Made by a program: the position numbers and the translations under genes. The notes under the pieces were generated by a model that was given only the letters and a program-made list of their open reading frames with translations, did not search any database and was not told where the DNA came from. A stretch of 64,000 bases of DNA from Actinomadura meyerae (GTDB taxonomy: Bacteria > Actinomycetota > Actinomycetes > Streptosporangiales > Streptosporangiaceae). The DNA lies in the NCBI RefSeq assembly GCF_900188445.1, contig NZ_FZOR01000035.1, forward strand, positions 28,645 through 92,644, given 5' to 3'. Shown here one piece after another: positions 58,977 through 64,000 of this stretch (within the stretch, counting starts at the first letter, position 1; each line of letters starts with the position of its first letter).

Positions 58977-60805
58977 GCGTCCCGCTCCCCGGGCAGCAGG
59001 CGGGCGATCCGCGCGACGCCCCAGCCGAGCGCCAGCACCAGCACCAGGGTGCACGCCAGCACCACCGCCGAGCACAGCGCCCACAGCCAGCCCGGCACGT
59101 CGGTCTTCAGCTCCCGCTGCAGGATCGAACGCTCGCTCTGCACCTGGCGGGTGAAGCGCTCGGTGGCCGGCACCGGCCCGGCGCCGATCGCCGGGTCGGC
59201 GGGCAGGTAGACCGGGACACCGGCCAGGGTCCGGCCGTCGTGCAGCCGGATCAGCGTCTTCCAGTCGCCGTGCAGCGGCATCGGCGCGCTCGTCCGGTAC
59301 ACGCCGGCGCGTTCGCGGACCAGGTGGTCGACGTGCAGGCCCTTGCCCTGCCAGCCGGTCACCGTCAGCCATGCGGGCCCGTCGACCGCGCCGGCGGGGG
59401 AGAACTCCACGCGGGCGGAGGCGGTGCGGTGCGCGGCGTCGCCGCGCACGTCGGTGAGGGTGACCGTGGCGGTCCGGCCGTCCGGGACGTCGATGACCAG
59501 GCCGTTGGCGACCGCCGCCGACACCGCCAGGATCGCGGCGGCGAACAGCCCCCGCGCCACCGCCGGGCGCGGGAACCGGCCCGCCAGGCCCTCGGCCAGC
59601 AGCGCCCCGCACAGCCCGCCGGCGACGCCGCCGGCGACCGCCATGAGCATGCCCTCGGCCAGGATGTCGGGCGTCCACGGCAGCCGGAACGCCGCCTGCC
59701 CGTAGGCGTACTCGGCGCCGAACCCGGCCGTGCCGATCAGCAGCCCCGACACCGCGCCGGCCGCCAGCGGCCGCCGCGCCAGCAGCAGCGCCGCGGCCTC
59801 CACGCACACCGCCTCGGCGGCGTACAGCGGCACCGCCGCCCACAGCTCCCCGATCACCCCGGCGACCACGACCGACACCCCGCCCCGCACCAGCATGTAG
59901 AACGCGACGGCGGCGAGCGCGGAGCCGCGCCCGGCCCACAGCCGCACCGCGACCAGCGCGCAGCCCGCCGCCAGCGCGATCAGCAGCGGCTGGTGGACGA
60001 GCCGGAACTGCGGCACCCCGAAGTCGTACTCGGCCTGGAACACCGACAGCCCGATCAGCAGCCCGCCGCCGAGCATGCAGCGGCGCGCGTAGCGGACCCA
60101 GCCGGGCGGGCCGCCGGCGCCGGGGCGGGCGCGGCGGCCCTCCCGCTCCAGGACCATCATCGCCACCAGCGACAGCCCGGCCCCGCCGATCAGCATCAGG
60201 TGGGTGGGGCCCCACAGCGTGACGTCCTGCCCGAAGATGCGGTGCCACACGTCGTCGAGGGGGAAGCCGAGCAGCGCGTAGAACCCGGCGGCGGCCAGCA
60301 GCACGCCGCCGGCGGGCGCGTACCAGTCCCGGGTGACGCGCACCGCGGCGGCGCCGGGCCGCTCGCCCTTGGGCAGCACCACCGCCAGGACGCCGGAGGT
60401 GAAGATGCCGAACAGGCCGACCAGGATGGGGTAGTGCGCGGCGTTGGCCAGCGGCCCCTCGTCCCGGCCGTGGGAGATGTGCAGGGAGATGTCCCAGTAC
60501 ATGCCGAGGAGCGCGACGAGCAGCGACACCAGCGCGACCTGCAGCGGCAGCGCCGCCCAGCCCGCCGTGCCGCGGCCGGGGCCCCGCTCGGCCTGCCGCG
60601 CGAGCCGGGCCAGGACGGTGAGGCGGCCGGTGCGGTGCCCCCATCCGAGGACCAGCAGCACGGCCGTGAGCGCGGCGGCGCCGGCGGAGGCGATGATGAT
60701 CTGGTCCAGGGCCGCGCCGCCGGCCGGTTTCGCCGGCGCCTGCCCGGCCAGCCGCAGGGCCGCCGCCGCGGCATCCGCTCCCGCGCCCGTCATGTGCTCC
60801 ACCAC
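58973..60805 (-). CDS. Polytopic membrane protein of a cupredoxin-linked module
   Basis: The 610-residue protein has about 12-13 helices, an extracytoplasmic beta-rich domain near the C-terminus (about 455-555: RTATVTLTDVRGDAAHRTAS, VSVYLPADPAIGAGP-like) and a final helix. Potential metal ligands cluster in helices: YWDISLHISHGRDEG, AAHYPILVG, DDVWHRIFGQDVTLWGPTHLMLIGG and LVHQPLL. It is divergent from a cupredoxin lipoprotein. Copper or electron-transfer chemistry is possible but unproven. GTG 60805 is chosen because GAGGAG lies 5-6 bases upstream; an in-frame ATG at 60889 would add 28 residues. Confidence 0.7.
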   Translation of the reverse strand: MVEHMTGAGADAAAAALRLAGQAPAKPAGGAALDQIIIASAGAAALTAVLLVLGWGHRTGRLTVLARLARQAERGPGRGTAGWAALPLQVALVSLLVALLGMYWDISLHISHGRDEGPLANAAHYPILVGLFGIFTSGVLAVVLPKGERPGAAAVRVTRDWYAPAGGVLLAAAGFYALLGFPLDDVWHRIFGQDVTLWGPTHLMLIGGAGLSLVAMMVLEREGRRARPGAGGPPGWVRYARRCMLGGGLLIGLSVFQAEYDFGVPQFRLVHQPLLIALAAGCALVAVRLWAGRGSALAAVAFYMLVRGGVSVVVAGVIGELWAAVPLYAAEAVCVEAAALLLARRPLAAGAVSGLLIGTAGFGAEYAYGQAAFRLPWTPDILAEGMLMAVAGGVAGGLCGALLAEGLAGRFPRPAVARGLFAAAILAVSAAVANGLVIDVPDGRTATVTLTDVRGDAAHRTASARVEFSPAGAVDGPAWLTVTGWQGKGLHVDHLVRERAGVYRTSAPMPLHGDWKTLIRLHDGRTLAGVPVYLPADPAIGAGPVPATERFTRQVQSERSILQRELKTDVPGWLWALCSAVVLACTLVLVLALGWGVARIARLLPGERDA

Positions 60806-60882
60806 CGCTGCTCCTCGCCGCAGGAACCAGAACAGAAGGGGGCGAACACCACCTTCCGCGACGGAGTATGCCATCTTGGAAT

Positions 60883-60901
60883 GTGTCATTGTCTAGTGTC
60901 A
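60883..60901. promoter_or_regulatory. Direct repeat GTGTCA-N7-GTGTCA in the cupredoxin intergenic region
   Basis: Two GTGTCA units 13 bp apart, with an inverted GACACC at 60916-60921, sit in the 134-base AT-richer gap between the two divergent genes. It is a plausible shared regulator site. Confidence 0.4.
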
Positions 60902-60939
60902 CAATCTGTGGTTTGCGACACCGGGACGAGAGGAGCGCC

Positions 60940-61374
60940 ATGAGGCTGCGGACCATCGCGGCGGCAGCGGCGTTCGCCGCGGCACTGGCGGCGGCGGCCG
61001 GATGCGGGGAGCCCGCCGTCCCCGACACCGCCACGCCCGGCACGGCGGCCGCACCCGGGGCGTCCGGCTCCTCCGGGACGCCGGCCGCGCCCGCCGGGGG
61101 GACCGCGCCGCGGGTCGTGCGCGTCGCCGTCACCGTCACCGGCGGCAAGCCGCGCACCGCGCACCGCCGCGTGAAGGTCCCGCGCGGCGCGGTCGTCGAG
61201 ATCACCGTCACCGGCGACACCGCCGAGGAGTTCCACCTGCACGGCTACGACCGGGAACTGAAGATCACCCCCGGGCGCCCCGCCGTGCTGCGGTTCACCG
61301 CCGGCATCCCCGGGGTGTTCGAGGCCGAGCTGCACCGCTCCGGCGCGCCCGTCCTGGAACTGCGGGTCGGCTGA
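60940..61374 (+). CDS. Cupredoxin-domain lipoprotein
   Basis: The 144-residue protein has a lipoprotein signal peptide ending in Leu-Ala-Ala-Ala-Ala-Gly-Cys (Cys22), an Ala/Gly/Pro linker and a cupredoxin-like beta barrel (about 58-144). Only part of the copper site is visible: EEFHLHGYDRELKITPG has two His, and the last strand FEAELHRSGAPVLELRVG has a further His, but the usual Cys ligand is missing, as in EfeO/cupredoxin_1-like domains. RBS GAGAGGAG. It lies 2 bases before the next membrane-protein gene. Confidence 0.85.
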   Translation: MRLRTIAAAAAFAAALAAAAGCGEPAVPDTATPGTAAAPGASGSSGTPAAPAGGTAPRVVRVAVTVTGGKPRTAHRRVKVPRGAVVEITVTGDTAEEFHLHGYDRELKITPGRPAVLRFTAGIPGVFEAELHRSGAPVLELRVG

Positions 61375-61376
61375 GC

Positions 61377-62735
61377 GTGACCGGCGCCCTCCACGCCCTC
61401 GCCGCCGCCTCCGCCGCCTGGCCCGTCCCCGAGCACGGTCCCGTCCTGGCGCACGGCCTCGGCGGACGCACCGACCTGCCGCTGGACGGCGCCGCCGCCA
61501 TCGCCGGCGGAGGCATCGCCGTCGCGGCCTCGTTCGCCGCGCTCACCGCCGCCTGGAAGCGGCCCCGCCTGCACCCCGCCGCCGGGCGCCCGCTCCCGGC
61601 CGCGCTCGCCCGCGCGCTGGACGCCCCCGCCCTCACCGCCGCCGGGCGGGTCCTCGCCCTGGCCGCGGCGGCGCTCGTCGTCGCCGTCGCGTTCGCCGGG
61701 CCGCCCGGCGCCGACGCCAACCTCGCGCCGTGGGCGCTGTACGTGACGTTCTGGGTCGGGCTCGTCCCCGCCAGCGTCCTGCTCGGGCCCGTCTGGCGGC
61801 GCGTGAACCCGCTGCGGACCCTGCACGCCGCCCTGTGCCGCGCCACCCGCACCCCGCCCGGCGGGCGCCGCGCCCTGCCCGCCCGCCTCGGGTACTGGCC
61901 CGCCGCCGCCTGGCTCACCGGGTTCGTGTGGCTGGAACTGGTCGCCCCCCACCGCTCCGACCCGCGCCTGGTCGGGACGCTCATCCTCGCCTACGCGGCC
62001 GCCAACCTCGCCGCGGCCTGGTGGTTCGGGCGCGACTGGTTCACCCGCGGGGACGGCTTCGAGGCCTACGGAACCCTGCTGGCCCGGATGTGCCCGATCG
62101 GCCGCCGCCCCGACGGCGCCCTGGTGTGGCGGACGCCCCTCACCGGCCTGATGACCGGCGCCGCCGAACCCGGCCTCACCGCCACCGCGTGCGTCCTCAT
62201 CGGCTCCACCGGCTTCGACGGCATCACCCGCACCACCTACTGGCGCGACAACGTCGACCCCGCCGACGTCACCGCCGGGACCCTCGGCCTCGCCGCCGCC
62301 GTCACCGCCGTCGCCGCCCTCTACGTCGCGGCGCTGCGCCTCAGCGCCCGCCTCACCGGCCAGGACCCGGCCGCCCTGCCCGCCCGGTTCGCCGCGACGC
62401 TGCTGCCCATCGCGCTCGGCTACACCCTGGCCCACTACTTCTCGTTCTTCGTCCTGGAAGGGCAGACCACCGTCATCCTCGCCAGCGACCCCTTCGGGGC
62501 GGGCTGGAACCTGCTCGGCTCCACCGGCAACCGCGTCGACTACGACCTCGCCGGGCCCACGCTCACCGCGCAGGTCCAGGTCAACGCCATCGTCCTCGGC
62601 CACATCGCCGGGACCATCGCCGCGCACGACCTCGCCCTGCGCGGCCCCGGCCCGGCGGCGCGCGGTCAGCTGCCCATCGCCGCCGTCATGGTCGCGCTCA
62701 CTTGCGCCGGCCTGTTCGCCCTGCTCAGCGGCTGA
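61377..62735 (+). CDS. Polytopic membrane protein, partner of the cupredoxin lipoprotein
   Basis: The 452-residue protein has about 11-12 helices. Notable motifs are VLAHGLGGRTDLPL near the start, LVPASVLLGPVWRRVNPLRTLHA, GYTLAHYFSFFVLEGQTTVILASDPFGAGWNLLG and QVQVNAIVLGHIAGTIAAHDLAL, giving several conserved-looking His. Actinobacterial proteins of this type have been annotated as fenitrothion-hydrolase-like; I cannot confirm it. GTG start 2 bases after the lipoprotein stop, so they form one operon. Confidence 0.72.
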   Translation: MTGALHALAAASAAWPVPEHGPVLAHGLGGRTDLPLDGAAAIAGGGIAVAASFAALTAAWKRPRLHPAAGRPLPAALARALDAPALTAAGRVLALAAAALVVAVAFAGPPGADANLAPWALYVTFWVGLVPASVLLGPVWRRVNPLRTLHAALCRATRTPPGGRRALPARLGYWPAAAWLTGFVWLELVAPHRSDPRLVGTLILAYAAANLAAAWWFGRDWFTRGDGFEAYGTLLARMCPIGRRPDGALVWRTPLTGLMTGAAEPGLTATACVLIGSTGFDGITRTTYWRDNVDPADVTAGTLGLAAAVTAVAALYVAALRLSARLTGQDPAALPARFAATLLPIALGYTLAHYFSFFVLEGQTTVILASDPFGAGWNLLGSTGNRVDYDLAGPTLTAQVQVNAIVLGHIAGTIAAHDLALRGPGPAARGQLPIAAVMVALTCAGLFALLSG

Positions 62736-62777
62736 CCGCCCGCCCCCGGACGGCGGCCCGGCTCTGAAGGGCGGCGG

Positions 62778-63305
62778 TCAGGTCGCGAAGCGCCAGCGCG
62801 CCGCGCCGTACGGCTCCACCGTGCTCAGCGCCACCACCGTGTGGAACACCAGCCGGTACAGGTGCCACGGCGGCGGCCCGGCGCTCTGCGCGCTGTAGGG
62901 GGCGGTGAAGGCGTCCCCCTCGACCCGCGCGGGCCAGCCGCCCTCCCGGTAGGCCGCCGCGACCGGCTCCAGCACCGCCGGGTCGGTGACGCGCTCCGCC
63001 GTGCCCTCCAGCACCACGTCCCCGCCGGCCGTGCGGACCGACAGGGTGCAGGCCGGGTTCGCCGCCAGGTTCCGCGACTTGCGGGTGCCCGGCCCGCTGA
63101 CGAAGAACACCTCCCCGTCGCGCCACAGCGGGCCGATCCCCGCCGAGTGCGGGCGCCCGTCCGGGCGGACCGTGCCCAGGAACGCCGCCGTCTCCGGCTT
63201 GGGCAGCGCCGCCACGAGCGCGTCCCGGACGTCCCGCCACACCAGTTCCGGGCTGCCGTAGATGTCGAGGTTGCGTGCCTCGACGGGTTCGCGGTCGGTG
63301 GTCAT
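62778..63305 (-). CDS. Pyridoxamine 5'-phosphate oxidase family protein
   Basis: The 175-residue split-barrel flavin/F420-type protein reads TAAFLGTVRPDGRPHSAGIGPLWRDGEVFFVSGPGTRKSRNLAANPACTLSV, the usual PPOX core with the Arg/Lys contacts to cofactor phosphate. Substrate and cofactor (FMN or F420) cannot be told. It may be a reductase of heteroaromatic compounds or a pyridoxamine-type oxidase. Divergent from the next PPOX gene. Confidence 0.88.
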   Translation of the reverse strand: MTTDREPVEARNLDIYGSPELVWRDVRDALVAALPKPETAAFLGTVRPDGRPHSAGIGPLWRDGEVFFVSGPGTRKSRNLAANPACTLSVRTAGGDVVLEGTAERVTDPAVLEPVAAAYREGGWPARVEGDAFTAPYSAQSAGPPPWHLYRLVFHTVVALSTVEPYGAARWRFAT

Positions 63306-63425
63306 CGTCGTCCTCCTTCGGCCGGGCCGTCACCCGGGACCCTCTCCCGGGCCGCCTCGACATGCAGACCGCGCGGCCCGCCCGAACTCATCGGCCGCCC
63401 GGCGACTCCCGGGTGGAGCGTTCCC

Positions 63426-63431
63426 TAGGGT
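63426..63431 (+). promoter_or_regulatory. -10 element of the F420-type PPOX gene
   Basis: TAGGGT, 7 bases before ATG 63439, predicts a leaderless mRNA. Confidence 0.5.
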
Positions 63432-63438
63432 GGAGCCC

Positions 63439-63909
63439 ATGGCCCCTTCCATCGCCACCGCCGACCGCGTCGGCCGCGCCGAACTGCTGGAGTTCCTGCG
63501 GCCCCGCCACCGCGCCCTGCTGTCCACCGCCCGCGCCGACGGGCGCCCGCAGATGTCCCCGGTGACCTGCGGCGTCGACGACCAGGGGCGCGTGGTGGTA
63601 TCCACCTACCCCGAGCGCGCCAAGGCCCGCAACGCCCGCCGCGACCCGCGCGTGTCGCTGTGCGTGCTGTCGGACGACTTCAACGGCCCCTACGTCCAGG
63701 TCGACGGGACCGCCGAGGTCATCGACATGCCCGACGCCGCCGACGCCCTCGTCGACTACTACCGGTGCATCGCCGGGGAGCACCCCGACTGGGACGAGTA
63801 CCGCGAGGCGATGCGCCGCCAGGACAAGTCCCTGATCCGCGTCACCATCGACCGGTGGGGCCCCATCGCCACCGGCGGGTTCCCCGCCCGCCTCGCCGAC
63901 GCCGACTAG
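63439..63909 (+). CDS. PPOX class F420-dependent oxidoreductase
   Basis: The 156-residue split-barrel protein matches the actinobacterial F420-dependent PPOX group: LLEFLRPRHRALLSTARADGRPQMSPVTCGVDDQGRVVVSTYPERAKARNARRDPRVSLCVLSDDFNGPYVQVDG. The Lys-Arg-x-Asn-Ala-Arg segment is typical of this group. It probably reduces a yet unknown substrate with coenzyme F420. Confidence 0.92.
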   Translation: MAPSIATADRVGRAELLEFLRPRHRALLSTARADGRPQMSPVTCGVDDQGRVVVSTYPERAKARNARRDPRVSLCVLSDDFNGPYVQVDGTAEVIDMPDAADALVDYYRCIAGEHPDWDEYREAMRRQDKSLIRVTIDRWGPIATGGFPARLADAD

Positions 63910-63925
63910 CCCCAATGCCGGGAAG

Positions 63926-64000
63926 TTAAGGGTCTTCGGCTGTTGTCGAGTTGGTCGGGGTGAGGATGTCGATGGCGATGGTGGCCTGGTAGGTGGTTCG
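63926..64000 (-). CDS. 3' end of a gene, possibly a transposase
   Basis: The last 25 codons of a minus-strand frame enter from the right edge, reading RTTYQATIAIDILTPTNSTT and ending AEDP with TAA. The stop and the lower GC of this stretch differ from the rest of the window. The start of this tail resembles C-terminal tails of some actinobacterial insertion-sequence transposases, but 24 residues are too few to assign. Confidence 0.3.
   Translation of the reverse strand, partial: RTTYQATIAIDILTPTNSTTAEDP

Overview
The window reads as chromosome of a high-GC actinomycete. GC is roughly 73% and codons strongly prefer G or C in the third position. Many starts are GTG, many stop/start pairs overlap by 4 bases (ATGA or GTGA), and actinobacterial markers are present (RbpA, paired ClpP, Ppm next to Lnt, F420-type PPOX, DUF1707-FHA, DUF574 methyltransferase). 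A Thermomonosporaceae/Streptosporangiales host such as Actinomadura would fit, but that is inference. Most of the window looks like ordinary chromosome; only the last 75 bases hint at a mobile element.

Layout. 1-4.2 kb: a cut-off DUF1707-FHA protein, an acyl-CoA dehydrogenase, a DUF3616 protein and a cytochrome P450. 4.2-15.5 kb: a split lysine-catabolism locus, with kamA and kdd divergent on the left and kamD-kamE-kal on the right. Unrelated genes lie between them (DUF2252, SpoIIE-type phosphatase, DUF574 methyltransferase, Pro-rich protein, DUF4239). 15.5-19.2 kb: a promoter with a long foldable leader, then lnt, ppm and fxsA. 19.2-24.2 kb: an ABC exporter with two permeases, divergent from a histidine kinase/response regulator pair. 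24.2-26.3 kb: rbpA, two clpP genes and an orphan Phd/YefM antitoxin. 26.3-31.1 kb: a GlxA-type regulator with a divergent dienelactone hydrolase, a dipeptidase, a P-loop kinase, a GDPD and an EF-hand protein.

31.1-33.1 kb holds one open frame joining an MFS exporter to a SAM methyltransferase. In front of it is a 7-codon leader ORF whose coding bases are exactly complementary to the exporter's Shine-Dalgarno region. 33.1-38.7 kb: MreB-like, DksA/TraR, TrmH and RsmC-like genes, then the moxR-DUF58-VWA operon. 38.9-43.6 kb: a kinase-N-lobe-like membrane protein, a LysE exporter, a DUF885 protein and an esterase. 43.7-48 kb: an Erm-type 23S rRNA methyltransferase behind a leaderless 34-codon ORF containing Arg-Leu-Arg, then TetR and a DrrAB-type exporter with twin operators. 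48-57 kb: GNAT, RsgA, a 447-residue Ala-rich protein of unknown function, an MprAB-like two-component system and a GT2-GtrA/ArnT-like glycosyltransferase pair. 57-64 kb: PCD, LOG family, SDR, a divergent cupredoxin/membrane-protein module, two PPOX proteins and a possible transposase end.

Three themes link the genes. First, lysine can be taken through beta-lysine and 3,5-diaminohexanoate towards crotonyl-CoA; only the keto-acid cleavage enzyme Kce is missing here. Second, several loci look like antibiotic self-protection or response genes (Erm, MFS-methyltransferase, DrrAB, RbpA), and two of them appear controlled by translated leaders. Third, many genes have a -10 element (TANNNT or close to it) placed 6-7 bases before the start codon, which predicts leaderless mRNAs.
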